Assembly: GCA_905200645.1 (NCBI GenBank)
Contig: CAJKLD010000013.1
Coordinates: 1 to 59,923, forward strand
Length of the DNA stretch: 59,923 bases
DNA from: an uncultured Phascolarctobacterium sp.
GTDB lineage: Bacteria > Bacillota > Negativicutes > Acidaminococcales > Acidaminococcaceae
Direction: 5' to 3'
Shown: piece by piece, positions 15,250-24,470 of the stretch
Layout: the number at the start of each line of letters is the position of its first letter
How positions within the stretch are numbered: position 1 is the stretch's first letter
The notes under the pieces: generated by a model
Seen by the model: the letters and a program-made list of their open reading frames with translations, nothing else
The model's database searches: none
Told to the model about the DNA's origin: nothing
Made by a program: the position numbers and the translations under genes

Positions 15250-15979
15250 CGTACAGGCGGCTCACGGGCGCTGAATTTAATTTTTTTCATCCAACTTCTT
15301 TGTAGCCAAAGAAGTTGCAAGAAAGCTCGCGCTTTTCAAAGCGCGGCAAAGAATGGAGCTTGCAACCCTTAACAGGCGTCGCTATTATACTGTCGCAACC
15401 GGGCAACGGCTAGCACAAGGCTAGCGGTTCCAGGTAATTTAGGCTAGCAAAGCAAAGCTTTGTCGGTCTGCCGCAAAGTAGTTTGTACGCTAGCGTGCTT
15501 TTTGTACTTGCTAACACCAAAAATACTCACCGTTGTGTGCTGAATTTTGGCCTGTGTTGCATGTAGTTTTCAGCAGCAAAAGTCAGCAAGAAGCTTATCT
15601 ATCGTTCGTTCAACGTACTAATGTAGTCATTATTGCTGTGGTTGTTTGTTTAGCGAATTTACGTTATCATGCCGAAGCACGGGGGACTTATTGCCTGCAA
15701 TAAAGGCTCTTTTTGCATACTTTTTACCCTAAAGGGCACGCGTCTTGCCTAAAGAAAAAGTATGATATAAAGCGCTCAAGGGACTTACTGCCTGCAATTA
15801 AGGGTTCTTTTGGATACTTTTCTTGACCACAAGAAAAGTAGCATAACAAGCGCAAACGTGCGCTTGCACGCCTTTATCATAACTTTTGTAAGCTTTATTG
15901 AAGCTTACGGGAGATGTGCCTTTAATTATTATAATATTATCCATAAAGAGAATAAGAATAAAAAGATTTATAAAATTAC
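15250..15979 (+). repeat. gene-free spacer with palindromic repeat units
   Basis: No credible gene. Visible units: a 9-bp hairpin at 15293-15316 (AACTTCTTT/AAAGAAGTT); two related direct repeats beginning GGGACTTA at 15683 and at 15780, sharing GGGACTTA-TGCCTGCAAT and each ending in a long hairpin (CATACTTTTT 15716-15725 with 15755-15764; TACTTTTCTTG 15815-15825 with 15830-15840); and CAAGCGCA/TGCGCTTG at 15849-15868. They look like dispersed extragenic palindromic elements. GC content and word usage differ from the flanking genes. Confidence 0.6.
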
Positions 15980-16008
15980 TTGTAAAAGAATTCTTTCTGA
16001 TATATAAT
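15980..16008 (+). promoter_or_regulatory. promoter of ompM paralogue 2
   Basis: TTGTAA (15980-15985), 17-bp spacer, TATAAT (16003-16008). It leaves a leader of about 88 nt before the start codon. Confidence 0.7.
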
Positions 16009-16102
16009 TTAGCTAGTAATTAATTCTGATAAGAACTGGAGACTGGAAAACCGGACTCTTGGAGGAATTGATAAGCTTATTTTCTAAGGAGTGTGATTTA
16101 GT

Positions 16103-17377
16103 ATGAAGAAATCTCTGGTATTAGCTATGGCTATGGCTTTGGGTGTAACCGCTTCCACTTATGCCGCCAATCCGTTCAGCGATGTGCCTACAGGCCACTG
16201 GGCATATGACAGCATTTCTAAGTTGGCTGCTGCCGGTGTCATTGAAGGCTACGGCGACAGCACCTTTGGCGGCGACAAGATGATGACCCGCTACGAAATG
16301 GCGCAAATCGTTGCTAAAGCAATGGCAAAAGGCGCTAATGTGGATAAGCTGGCCGCAGAATTTGCCGACGAGCTGGATAATCTTGGCGTGCGTGTTGCTA
16401 ATTTGGAAAAGAAAGCAGACAACGTAAAAATTAGCGGTAATATTCGATATGAATATGCAGACCGTGACGGCGCTTTTGGTGATAACATTGCTAAACATCG
16501 TCTGCGTACCCGTTTGTGGATAAATGGACAAATCAATGATGATTGGTCTTATACTGCCCGTATTCAAAACGACCAAAATATTGAAAATAATTCCGGTGAT
16601 GAAACAACCAAATTAAACCAAGCTTATGTAAACGGTAAGTTGGGCGGTTTAAAGGTTGTAGCCGGTAAAGCAGATATGTATTTGGGCAACGGCAATATTT
16701 ATGATGATACTGCCGAATTTATTGGCGTAACCTATGGTAAAGCCGTGAAGCTGAACGCATATTGGGGCCAGCCGGTTGATAATGGCTATGATGAGTTTTG
16801 GGGTGCATCTTTGTCCGGTAAATTTGGCAATTTGACCTTGGGCGCAGGCTATGACCAATTTAAAGATGCCGAATGGGTTAAACATGGTGAAGATTCGGAT
16901 GCTTATTGGACTGCCGTTGGTAATAATGAGTATCATGCTGCCAATGCTAAAGACGGCGCAGATAACGGCATTTGGAATGTTAATGCAGCTTATAAAATGG
17001 GCGACGTAACCTTGTCCGCTATTTATCTGCATTCCGATTTGGATGCCAGTGATTTTTATGATAAAACCTATAAAAACGCCGATACCGACGGTTATGTAAT
17101 TGGTTTGGCTTACAAAGGCGCTAATAAGAGCAAGCCCGGTACTTGGGGCTTGTGGGCTAACTATTATGACCAAGGCGTGGGCACGACTATTGCTCATACC
17201 ATGAAACCCGGCGATTGGGATAAATATTACAACGAAGGCTTTAAGGGCTATGGCGTAGGCGGTACTGTCACCATGGCTAAAAACATTGTATATATGTTGG
17301 ATTATTACGATTTGGAAGGTAAAGAAAGCGAAAAGAGCGACAGAATTCTGTGGAACCGTCTGCAAATTACCTTCTAA
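16103..17377 (+). CDS. OmpM-type SLH-domain outer-membrane porin (paralogue 2)
   Basis: A 424-residue porin with the same plan as the gene at 13207: signal peptide to about residue 21, SLH domain about 23-85, coiled coil, then a beta-barrel ending in LQITF with terminal Phe. In the SLH part only a few residues differ (T for A in TAST, T for A before GHWAYD, S for A in GDSTFGG); from about residue 120 on the two barrels diverge strongly in sequence and in loop length. This suggests duplication with loops evolving fast or replaced. Start ATG 16103 follows TAAGGAG. It has its own promoter and shares a bidirectional terminator with the next gene. Confidence 0.92.
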   Translation: MKKSLVLAMAMALGVTASTYAANPFSDVPTGHWAYDSISKLAAAGVIEGYGDSTFGGDKMMTRYEMAQIVAKAMAKGANVDKLAAEFADELDNLGVRVANLEKKADNVKISGNIRYEYADRDGAFGDNIAKHRLRTRLWINGQINDDWSYTARIQNDQNIENNSGDETTKLNQAYVNGKLGGLKVVAGKADMYLGNGNIYDDTAEFIGVTYGKAVKLNAYWGQPVDNGYDEFWGASLSGKFGNLTLGAGYDQFKDAEWVKHGEDSDAYWTAVGNNEYHAANAKDGADNGIWNVNAAYKMGDVTLSAIYLHSDLDASDFYDKTYKNADTDGYVIGLAYKGANKSKPGTWGLWANYYDQGVGTTIAHTMKPGDWDKYYNEGFKGYGVGGTVTMAKNIVYMLDYYDLEGKESEKSDRILWNRLQITF

Positions 17378-17397
17378 TTAATTGCCAAACATTAAAA

Positions 17398-17440
17398 ATA
17401 AAAAAGCTGCTGTTCTTGTACGGAACGGCAGCTTTTTATG
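17398..17440. terminator. bidirectional terminator between ompM 2 and the acylase-family gene
   Basis: A stem of about 15 bp (17401-17415 with 17423-17437) with A-run on the left and T-run on the right, so it can stop both converging genes. Confidence 0.9.
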
Positions 17441-17444
17441 TGTT

Positions 17445-18419
17445 TTAATATTCGTCGTCAAATTCCTTGAGGGTTCCGTAGGCAGCTAAAATGGTGCCCT
17501 TGGGTGAAGCGAGGGCGGGGCAAACGTACAGGATGACGCCTGTTTGCTCAGCGTAATAGGTGGTCAGGGTGTTACCAAAAACGTCGGTGATGCGGCCTAG
17601 GACCTGACCCTCCTCCACGAAATCACCACTGTGAATATGGTGGAGCCAGCAGCCTGTTTCCAGCGCTTCTAAATAGATAAGGTTTTCTACGTCTCTGGGC
17701 GAATGGTGGCGTGGCTTCACCGGCAGGGAGAACATCTTCAGCTTGCGCAAAATATTGCGCACATCGTCCTTATAGGCCTCGATGTCTTCATGCAGGCACA
17801 GGCCTGCGCCGCCGCGCTCGATGAGAATGGAGGGCAGTCCTGTGCTGGCGGCGTAATTATAAGCGCCGCCAGTGGCTAGAGAGCGCACCATGTATTCCAT
17901 ATCTAGCACTCTAGCCATAGCCTTGGACTTGCGCTCCACCTCCGGGGTGGGCTGGCCAGGGTAATAAACATAGGGATGCAGGCTTTCATGGATATCGCCG
18001 CTGTGCATATCTACATAAAAATCGGCGATAGGGAAAAAATTGCTGCTGATAAGATAGGCGGTTTTGTCGGCCAGTGTTCCCAAAGGGTCACCGGGGAAGA
18101 CGCGGTTGAGGTTTTTGCCGTCTTCGGGCACAATCATTTCGCGGCGCGCCCAAAAGCCTTGAATATTTACGGGATGCAGCATAATCAGCGTGCCGAATAC
18201 GTCGCCGGGCTCGATGTCGCGGCCAAGCTCCATAGCGGCGGCAATGCCGGGATATTCGCCGCCGTGAATTCCGGCGGTAATCAGTAGGGTAGGGCCGTCC
18301 TCGCAGCCGTTGATAATAGTCAGGGGAATTTTTACCTTGGTGTCCGGAACGGGCAAAAAGGTACGCAGCTTTTGGCCTCTTTCCACCGTCAGGCCACAAA
18401 TTTTTAAAGTATCGGACAT
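17445..18419 (-). CDS. zinc acylase of the succinylglutamate desuccinylase/aspartoacylase family (M14-like)
   Basis: A 324-residue protein. Zinc ligands are expected at H52 and E55 (AGIHGGEYPG) and H139 (VDMHSGD), the AstE/AspA arrangement. R-rich ARREM and GKNLNRVFPG are substrate-pocket segments of the family. A C-terminal beta-domain follows (about 240-324) with GDFVEEGQVLGRI, similar to a biotinyl-like or lipoyl-like fold seen in many members. It should cleave an amide bond of an N-acyl amino acid or a small peptide; the substrate is unknown. Start ATG follows AAGGAGC on the minus strand. It stands alone between converging and diverging neighbours. Confidence 0.85.
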   Translation of the reverse strand: MSDTLKICGLTVERGQKLRTFLPVPDTKVKIPLTIINGCEDGPTLLITAGIHGGEYPGIAAAMELGRDIEPGDVFGTLIMLHPVNIQGFWARREMIVPEDGKNLNRVFPGDPLGTLADKTAYLISSNFFPIADFYVDMHSGDIHESLHPYVYYPGQPTPEVERKSKAMARVLDMEYMVRSLATGGAYNYAASTGLPSILIERGGAGLCLHEDIEAYKDDVRNILRKLKMFSLPVKPRHHSPRDVENLIYLEALETGCWLHHIHSGDFVEEGQVLGRITDVFGNTLTTYYAEQTGVILYVCPALASPKGTILAAYGTLKEFDDEY

Positions 18420-18549
18420 TATTTCAGCTCCTTATGAGATTGTTTGCGGATTTTCACTCTTGACCAATATTATAACATGTGATAATCTTTCTACACAAGA
18501 GTAACTTTGTAAATAAAATTAAATCCGATTAAGAGTGAGGTATAAAAAT

Positions 18550-19860
18550 ATGCAGAAGCTTACGGATAAGGAATATTTGGGTTTGACCATTCCTTTTATG
18601 CTTTCCACCATGACCCAGCCGTTAATGGGCGCAGTTAATACGGCGGTGATGGGGCAGCTTCCCGACCCCAAATATATTGCGGCTGTGTCTTTGGGGGCGA
18701 TTTTGTTTAACAATTTATACTGGCTTTTTGGCTTTCTTCGTGTCAGCACCACGGGCTATGCGGCCCAAGCTTATGGAGCCGCCGACAGGCGGCTCGGCAT
18801 GCTGGCCTTTTTTAAGCCCTTGGTGCTGGCCACCATCGTAAGTCTTGCCTGCATCCTGCTGCAAAAGCCCATTGTGGACTGCTATTTGGGCCTGATTGGG
18901 GCGGCTAATGATGTGAATGAGCTGTGCCGCAATTATTACTACATCCTTATTTGGGGCGCACCCATGGTGCTTTTCAACTATGTGGCTCTAGGCTGGCTCA
19001 TGGGGCAGACTAGGGTGCGTGCCAGCGTCTTTATGCAGGTATCCATGAACGTGCTCAATATGGCTTTAAGTATCTTTTTTGTCTTCACCCTACACATGGA
19101 TATCGTGGGCGTGGCGTTAGCCACATTGCTCAGTCAGATTTACGGAGGAGTGCTGGGGGCTTATTTAATCTATCTTTATGGTGATTTTGACTTTAGCAAG
19201 CTGCCCTGGGGCGAGCTCTTGGATTGGCGCCAGTTCATCGGCATGTTGCAGGTGAATGCTAACCTTATGATCCGTACTGCCTGCCTGCTGACGGTGAACA
19301 ATATTGTGGCTGCCGTAGGCGCCAGCTTGGGCACCGTGGTGCTGGCAGCTAATGCGGTGCTGCTGCAGCTGAAGGATATCATGAGCTACTTAATCGACGG
19401 CATGGCCAACGGTGCGGCCATCTTTAGCGGACGAGCTATCGGCCGCAGGGATAAGATGCTCTTTGAAGAGACTATTGCTATCACTTATAAATGGCTGGCC
19501 GTGCTGGCTTTGCTTCTCATGGGTGGCTATTATGTGACCAGCGACTACTGCATTCGCCTCTTCACGGGCATTGGTGAGGTTATCGCCACAGCTCAGGAAT
19601 ACGCTATTTATGTGGTCTTTTATCCCCTGTGTGCCGGTGTGGGCATGGTGCTTTACGGAGTCTTCTGTGGCGCTACCAGAACCGCTCCAGTACGCAATAT
19701 GATGCTCATAGCATTAGCGGTCTTTTATGTAACCCAGTACTTTTTCGTTCCCCATTGGGGCAATAGTGGGCTGTGGCTGGCTCTGCTCTGCTTTATGCTT
19801 ACACAGTCACTAGTTCTCTCTTGCTATCTTCCTCTCTTAAGAAAGTCCTTCACAAATTAG
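18550..19860 (+). CDS. MATE-family multidrug/sodium antiporter (DinF-like)
   Basis: A 436-residue membrane protein with two bundles of six helices. Family segments include GLTIPFMLSTMTQPLMGAVN, TAVMGQL, STTGYAAQAYGA and, in the second half, DGMANGAAIFSGRAIGR. MATE proteins export cationic drugs or metabolites in exchange for Na+ or H+. ATG 18550 is taken as start because GAGTGAGG (18533-18540) is then 9 bp ahead; a GTG at 18535 in the same frame lies inside that ribosome site. Codon use is more GC-rich than the neighbours on the right. No terminator is obvious before the next promoter. Confidence 0.88.
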   Translation: MQKLTDKEYLGLTIPFMLSTMTQPLMGAVNTAVMGQLPDPKYIAAVSLGAILFNNLYWLFGFLRVSTTGYAAQAYGAADRRLGMLAFFKPLVLATIVSLACILLQKPIVDCYLGLIGAANDVNELCRNYYYILIWGAPMVLFNYVALGWLMGQTRVRASVFMQVSMNVLNMALSIFFVFTLHMDIVGVALATLLSQIYGGVLGAYLIYLYGDFDFSKLPWGELLDWRQFIGMLQVNANLMIRTACLLTVNNIVAAVGASLGTVVLAANAVLLQLKDIMSYLIDGMANGAAIFSGRAIGRRDKMLFEETIAITYKWLAVLALLLMGGYYVTSDYCIRLFTGIGEVIATAQEYAIYVVFYPLCAGVGMVLYGVFCGATRTAPVRNMMLIALAVFYVTQYFFVPHWGNSGLWLALLCFMLTQSLVLSCYLPLLRKSFTN

Positions 19861-19881
19861 ACAAAAATAAATATTATTGAC

Positions 19882-19910
19882 TTGACTTTATTGAGAATAA
19901 GTGCTATTAT
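19882..19910 (+). promoter_or_regulatory. promoter of the riboswitch/ABC transporter transcript
   Basis: TTGACT (19882-19887), 17-bp spacer, TGC-TATTAT (19902-19910). It lies about 70 bp ahead of the cobalamin aptamer. Confidence 0.75.
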
Positions 19911-19980
19911 AAACAAAAAGCTTAAATTGCGGTATTCTTAATAGATTTGCTTGATGCCTAATGTAAGCTAAATAAACATA

Positions 19981-20182
19981 TTGAGGTGCTCTCTTAGTAG
20001 AGTTAAATTAGGGAATAGGGTGCAAATCCCTTACGGTCCAGCCACTGTGAAGGCTATCAAGCTATGGCCTAAGTCAGATCGCAGCCTCAGTATAATATAT
20101 TTCCGCTTGCGACAGGAATATATTACATAATAGTGCACGTTATGTAGCCTTTTTCTGCCCTTAGGCGGAAAAGGCTATTTTT
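19981..20182 (+). promoter_or_regulatory. cobalamin (B12) riboswitch with terminator
   Basis: The aptamer spans about 19981-20090. P1 pairs TTGAGG (19981) with CCTCAG (20085-20090). The core shows AGGTGC, the GGTGCAAATCCC segment and the B12 box GCCACTG (20041-20047), followed by AAGTCAGATCGC. The expression platform holds a hairpin of TATATTTCC with GGAATATA (about 20095-20125) and a terminator, TAGCCTTTTTCTGCC with GGCGGAAAAGGCTA and T-run, at 20145-20182. Bound adenosylcobalamin is expected to cause termination and so shut off the ABC transporter genes that start at 20203. Confidence 0.93.
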
Positions 20183-20202
20183 ATGTATGGAGATGATGTG
20201 TT

Positions 20203-21144
20203 TTGACAAACAAACAAATTCTGGCTCGCTTGGGTCAGATAGTTCTCGTATTATTGGGCATCAGCTTCATCACCTTTGCTTTGGTGATGCTAGCTCCTGG
20301 CGATGTTGTGCGGCAGATGATTGCCGGCAACGAGGATATTATCGTCAGTCAGGCAGAAATTGATGCTTTGCGCAAAGAGCTTGGCTTGGACAAGCCGTTT
20401 TTCTTCCAATACCTCGACTGGTTGGGGCGTGCTTTGCAGGGAAATTTAGGATTTTCCTTTATGGCGAAAAAGCCGGTAGTGGAGGAACTACTTGAACGTC
20501 TGCCGGGAACTATTGTATTATCTGTAGCCTCGTTAGTACTCATGATGGTGTTTTCTATTCCTTTGGGAATTTATTCCGCGGTTAAACGCGGCGGTTGGGT
20601 AGATAATCTTGTGCGCGGCTTTACGTTTTTAGGAGTATCCATGCCGGGCTTTTGGGTTGGCTTAATGCTGCTGTGGATTTTTGGTTTAAAGCTGGATTTG
20701 TTCCCCATTGTCGGCGGTGAAGTTAGTTTAGAAAATTTAATTCTGCCTTCAGTGACATTAGCGATTGCTATGACTTCTAAATATACGCGTCAGGTGCGCA
20801 CGGCGATTTTGGAGGAGCTGCATCAGGATTATGTTGTTGGCGCCCGCGCCCGTGGCATGACAGAAAGCCATATTTTGTGGAAGGAAGTTTTGCCCAACGC
20901 CATGCTGCCGCTGATTACGCTGTTAGGCTTATCCTTAGGCAATCTTTTAGGCGGTGCAGCCGTTATCGAAATGGTTTTCCAATGGCCGGGACTGGGACGT
21001 TTGGCTATTGAAGCGATTACCTACCGCGATTTTCAGTTGGTACAAGGCGTAGTAGTTTGGATAGCCTTAATGTATATGGTAATCAATCTGTTGGTAGATT
21101 TATCTTATAATTATTTAGACCCGCGTTTGAGAAAGGCTAGGTAA
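20203..21144 (+). CDS. ABC permease, NikB/DppB type
   Basis: A 313-residue permease of the peptide/nickel ABC family with about six helices, a periplasmic loop after helix 1 (GDVVRQMIAGNEDIIV to LGLDKPFFFQY) and the EAA-type cytoplasmic loop (DYVVGARARGMTESHILWKEV then LPNAMLPLITL). It is the first of five transporter genes and is directly behind the B12 riboswitch. The start is TTG at 20203, with TGGAG about 10 bp ahead; ATG codons nearby are in other frames. The riboswitch makes cobalt, a corrinoid or a linked chelate the likely cargo of the system, while the family itself also covers nickel and peptides. Confidence 0.9.
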   Translation: MTNKQILARLGQIVLVLLGISFITFALVMLAPGDVVRQMIAGNEDIIVSQAEIDALRKELGLDKPFFFQYLDWLGRALQGNLGFSFMAKKPVVEELLERLPGTIVLSVASLVLMMVFSIPLGIYSAVKRGGWVDNLVRGFTFLGVSMPGFWVGLMLLWIFGLKLDLFPIVGGEVSLENLILPSVTLAIAMTSKYTRQVRTAILEELHQDYVVGARARGMTESHILWKEVLPNAMLPLITLLGLSLGNLLGGAAVIEMVFQWPGLGRLAIEAITYRDFQLVQGVVVWIALMYMVINLLVDLSYNYLDPRLRKAR

Positions 21145-21148
21145 GTAA

Positions 21149-21982
21149 ATGGAAACTTTAGTGAATGGTTTTAAAACTAACCGAGCCTTTGCAGTGACCA
21201 GCCTGCTGGTGCTGCTTTTGCTGGCGATAGCCTTAGCTGCGCCGGTGCTTGCTCCCTTCGACCCCACTCACGCGGAAATGAAGGATGCTTTTTTAGAGCC
21301 CAGCATGAGCCATCTTTTTGGCACTGATAAGCTGGGGCGTGACTGCTTCAGCCGCGTTTTGTACGGCGCCCGCGCCTCTTTAAGCGGCGTACTGTTTTTA
21401 GTGTGCAGCGTTTTTGTCGTTGGTACGACCATGGGCGTACTGTCCGGTTATTTTGGCGGCAAGGTGGATGTGGTTATCATGCGTATTTCCGATATGATGA
21501 TTTCCTTCCCCGGTATGATTTTGGCAATTGCCGTTGCCGGTATTATGGGCGGCAGCTTGGTCAACGCTGTAATCGCACTGACTATTGTCAGCTGGACCAA
21601 ATATGCGCGTTTGGCGCGCAGCCTTGTTTTAAAGGTAAAACGTCGCGATTTTGTGGAGGCGGCTATCGTTAACGGTGGCACATCGACGCATATTTTGTGG
21701 ACGCACATTCTGCCCAACATTTTGCCCATGATGGTGATTACTGCCGCTGCGGATATCGGTGCTTTGATGATGGAGCTGGCAGGTCTGTCCTTTTTGGGCT
21801 TTGGCAGTCAGCCGCCTGCTCCCGAATGGGGTTTGATGTTGAACGAAGGCCGTCAGCAGCTGCAAACTGCGCCGTGGCTGATGTTCTTTCCGGGCTTAGC
21901 AATTTTTATAACCGTTATGGTGTTTAACCTGTGGGGCGATAATCTGCGCGACGTGCTGGATCCGCGCAACGATGCCGAATAA
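21149..21982 (+). CDS. ABC permease, NikC/DppC type
   Basis: A 277-residue permease that pairs with the preceding one, 4 bp behind its stop. The N-terminal segment has the DppC-type TFDPTH-like APFDPTHAEM followed by HLFGTDKLGRDCFSRVLYGAR, a conserved family signature. The EAA loop is DFVEAAIVNGGTSTHILW then ILPNILPMM. It ends with LWGDNLRDVLDPR, also typical. With the first permease it should form the membrane channel for the substrate handed over by the lipoprotein encoded next. Start ATG 21149 follows AGGCTAGGTAAGTAA. Length is normal. Confidence 0.9.
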   Translation: METLVNGFKTNRAFAVTSLLVLLLLAIALAAPVLAPFDPTHAEMKDAFLEPSMSHLFGTDKLGRDCFSRVLYGARASLSGVLFLVCSVFVVGTTMGVLSGYFGGKVDVVIMRISDMMISFPGMILAIAVAGIMGGSLVNAVIALTIVSWTKYARLARSLVLKVKRRDFVEAAIVNGGTSTHILWTHILPNILPMMVITAAADIGALMMELAGLSFLGFGSQPPAPEWGLMLNEGRQQLQTAPWLMFFPGLAIFITVMVFNLWGDNLRDVLDPRNDAE

Positions 21983-22070
21983 TGCTGACAGAATTTGCGT
22001 CTGCGTCATGGTAAAGATGTTTAGCTTTAATACAAAAATATAACAATTTAAAGAAATGGAGAGTGTACTT

Positions 22071-23645
22071 ATGAAAAAGTTATTTAAAGTTAGCGCAGCA
22101 GCAGCGATGATTGGTTTATTGGCTTTTGCGGCAGCAGGCTGCGGCGGTGGAGATAAGAAAGCTACTATTACTAACGATATGGTAAAATTTGGCGTAACAA
22201 ATTTTGCTGATAACTTAGATCCATCTGATAACTTTTTTAGCTGGGTAGTAATGCGTTACGGCTTAGGCGAATGTTTGGTTAAATTTGATAACAAAATGAA
22301 TTCTACTCCTTGGTTGGCTGATAAATGGTCTATTTCCGACGATAAACTGACCTGGACCTTCCATATTAACGATAAAGTAAAATTCTCCAACGGTGATAAG
22401 CTGACAGCGGAAATTGCCAAAGAATCCCTAGAGAGAACCTTTAAGCTGTCCAACCGCGCTCAATCAATTTTTGAATATGATGAAATTAAAGCCGATGGAC
22501 AGAACTTAATTATTAAAACTAAAAAACCTACTCCTAGTCTGCCGGGTATGTTGGCTGACCCTCTCTTTATTATTATTGATACCAAAGTTACTAATCGCGA
22601 TATAAAAAAAGAAGGCCCCATCTGCACAGGTCCTTATGCGGTAAAAACTTATAGCAAAGCTAAAGCTGTAATGGTTCGCAATGAAAATTATTGGGATGGC
22701 ACAGTTCCGTTTAAGAATGCCGAAATTCCTACCATTGACGATCCTAATACCCGCGCCATGGCTTTGCAAAAGGGCGAAATAGATTTTGCTATTAACATTG
22801 CTTCCGGCGATTTACAGTTGTTTAAGGATAAAAATAAATATAATATTTCCGAAATTGCTTCCCTGCGTACAGTTTTGGCGCAAATCAACATGAACGAGGG
22901 AAGACCTCTTCACGATCCCAAGGTTCGCTCTGCTTTGATTCAGTGCCTTGATCGCGAAACTTATAATAAAGTATTGTTGAAAGATACCTTTATTCCCGGC
23001 AAAGCTCCTGTTCCGCCTTCTTTGGACTATGGCTTTGACCAGTTGAAGGATCCCAATGCCTATAATCCTGAAAATGCTAAAAAATTGTTGGCAGAAGCAG
23101 GCTGGAAAGATTCTGACGGTGACGGCTATGTAGATAAGGGCGGTAAGAATTTAGAAATAGACTTTGTTTTCTACAGTGGTCGTGCAGAGCTGCCCCTCTA
23201 TGCTGAAGCAACCCAGGCTGATGCTAAGAAAATTGGTATCAAGGTTAATATGAAGAATGTTGACTACAATGTGCTGGATCCCATGCGTCAAAAGGGTCAA
23301 TTTGACCTGATTATTTCCAACATCCTTACTGCTAATACCGGCGACCCCGAGGTTTATTTGAACTGGTACTGGAAATCTAATATTAATGGTAGCCAGCCTC
23401 AAAACTCCACCGGCTACAGCAATCCTAAATTTGATGCCCTGTCTGATAAACTGGCTGTGGAATTTGATCCGGCTAAGCGTCGTCAATATATGATTGAAAT
23501 GCAACAAATCCTTTTAGATGATGGTGTTGCGCTGTTCTTTGGTTATCCCAAGACCAACATGGTTTCCAAGGTTGGTTTGATCAATGCCAATATTTATCCT
23601 GCTGATTATTATTGGCTGACCAAGGACATTGCTCCGAAGAACTAA
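22071..23645 (+). CDS. extracytoplasmic solute-binding lipoprotein, NikA/DppA (SBP family 5) type
   Basis: A 524-residue protein. Residues 1-24 form a lipoprotein signal with lipobox FAAAGC (lipid-bearing C24), followed by a GGGDKK linker. The body is a cluster C binding protein with the family segment FHINDKVKFSNGDKLTA and the DGDGYVDKGGK loop near residue 360, which looks like a calcium-type loop. MRYGLGECLVKFD near the N-terminus is like nickel-binding NikA relatives. ATG 22071 is preferred over the in-frame ATG 22056, since GGAG lies at 22058-22061. It should deliver substrate to the two permeases. Metal complex, corrinoid precursor or peptide are all possible; the B12 riboswitch favours the first two. 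Confidence 0.9.
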   Translation: MKKLFKVSAAAAMIGLLAFAAAGCGGGDKKATITNDMVKFGVTNFADNLDPSDNFFSWVVMRYGLGECLVKFDNKMNSTPWLADKWSISDDKLTWTFHINDKVKFSNGDKLTAEIAKESLERTFKLSNRAQSIFEYDEIKADGQNLIIKTKKPTPSLPGMLADPLFIIIDTKVTNRDIKKEGPICTGPYAVKTYSKAKAVMVRNENYWDGTVPFKNAEIPTIDDPNTRAMALQKGEIDFAINIASGDLQLFKDKNKYNISEIASLRTVLAQINMNEGRPLHDPKVRSALIQCLDRETYNKVLLKDTFIPGKAPVPPSLDYGFDQLKDPNAYNPENAKKLLAEAGWKDSDGDGYVDKGGKNLEIDFVFYSGRAELPLYAEATQADAKKIGIKVNMKNVDYNVLDPMRQKGQFDLIISNILTANTGDPEVYLNWYWKSNINGSQPQNSTGYSNPKFDALSDKLAVEFDPAKRRQYMIEMQQILLDDGVALFFGYPKTNMVSKVGLINANIYPADYYWLTKDIAPKN

Positions 23646-23678
23646 AAATACAAAAATTGATGAAGAAGGTATAATTTA

Positions 23679-24470
23679 ATGCTACTTCAAGTAAAAGATT
23701 TAGACATCAGCTACGGTGACCGCCTCACCGTGGCTGGTGCCAGCTTAGAACTGGATAAAGGTGAAATCATGTCCATCGTAGGCGAGTCCGGCAGCGGTAA
23801 AACTACCGTTATCCGCGCTATTATGGGCTGCCTGCCCGGCGCCGGACGCGTAAGCCGCGGCACAATTACCTTTGACGGGAAGGATGTGCTGGCGAATACG
23901 CCGGAAGAGTGGCGCAAAATGTACGGCAGCGAAATGTCCATGATTTTTCAGGACAGCGGCAATATGATCAATCCTATCCGTCGTATCGGCGACCAGTTTA
24001 TTGATTATATTCAGGCGCATCAGCCGGATAAATCCAAAAGCCAGGCTTACGAAATGGCAACTGCTATGTTGGTCAATGTGCGTCTGCCCAATCCGGAAAA
24101 TATCATGAATAGCTATCCCTTTGAGCTGTCCGGCGGTATGCGCCAGCGCGTGGGAATTGCTATGGCCATGATTTTTAGTCCCAAGATTTTGCTGGCCGAC
24201 GAGCCCACCAGTGCCTTGGACGTTACTACCCAAGCCCAAATTATTCGCCAAATTGTGGATATCCGTAATGAATACAAGGTTGCCGTCATTATCGTCACCC
24301 ATAACATCGGTGTTGCCTCCTATATTTCCAACAAAATCATGGTTATGCAGGGTGGTAAAGTGGTGGAATATGGCAAGCGCGAGGATGTCATTGGCAATCC
24401 TCAGCATGAATATACCAAGCAGCTGTTACGTGCAGTGCCCATCATAGGAGGGAAGTGTTATTATGCCTAA
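23679..24470 (+). CDS. ABC ATPase, NikD/DppD type
   Basis: A 263-residue ATPase. Walker A GESGSGKTT (about residues 35-43), Q-loop FQDSGNMINP, signature LSGGMRQR, Walker B ILLADEPTSALD and the switch His in IVTHNIG are all present. It is short for DppD (about 330) and lacks the usual C-terminal oligopeptide/dipeptide region, as NikD does. It overlaps the next ATPase gene by 8 bp, which means translational coupling. Start ATG 23679 is 33 bp behind the binding-protein gene. Confidence 0.9.
   Translation: MLLQVKDLDISYGDRLTVAGASLELDKGEIMSIVGESGSGKTTVIRAIMGCLPGAGRVSRGTITFDGKDVLANTPEEWRKMYGSEMSMIFQDSGNMINPIRRIGDQFIDYIQAHQPDKSKSQAYEMATAMLVNVRLPNPENIMNSYPFELSGGMRQRVGIAMAMIFSPKILLADEPTSALDVTTQAQIIRQIVDIRNEYKVAVIIVTHNIGVASYISNKIMVMQGGKVVEYGKREDVIGNPQHEYTKQLLRAVPIIGGKCYYA

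Noticed and set aside
15810..16007. 65-codon frame before ompM 2
   Set aside because: Runs through the hairpin repeat and ends in the promoter; no ribosome site.
19889..19915. Possible Fur box in the riboswitch promoter
   Set aside because: AT-rich with partial likeness only; match to the 7-1-7 repeat is poor.
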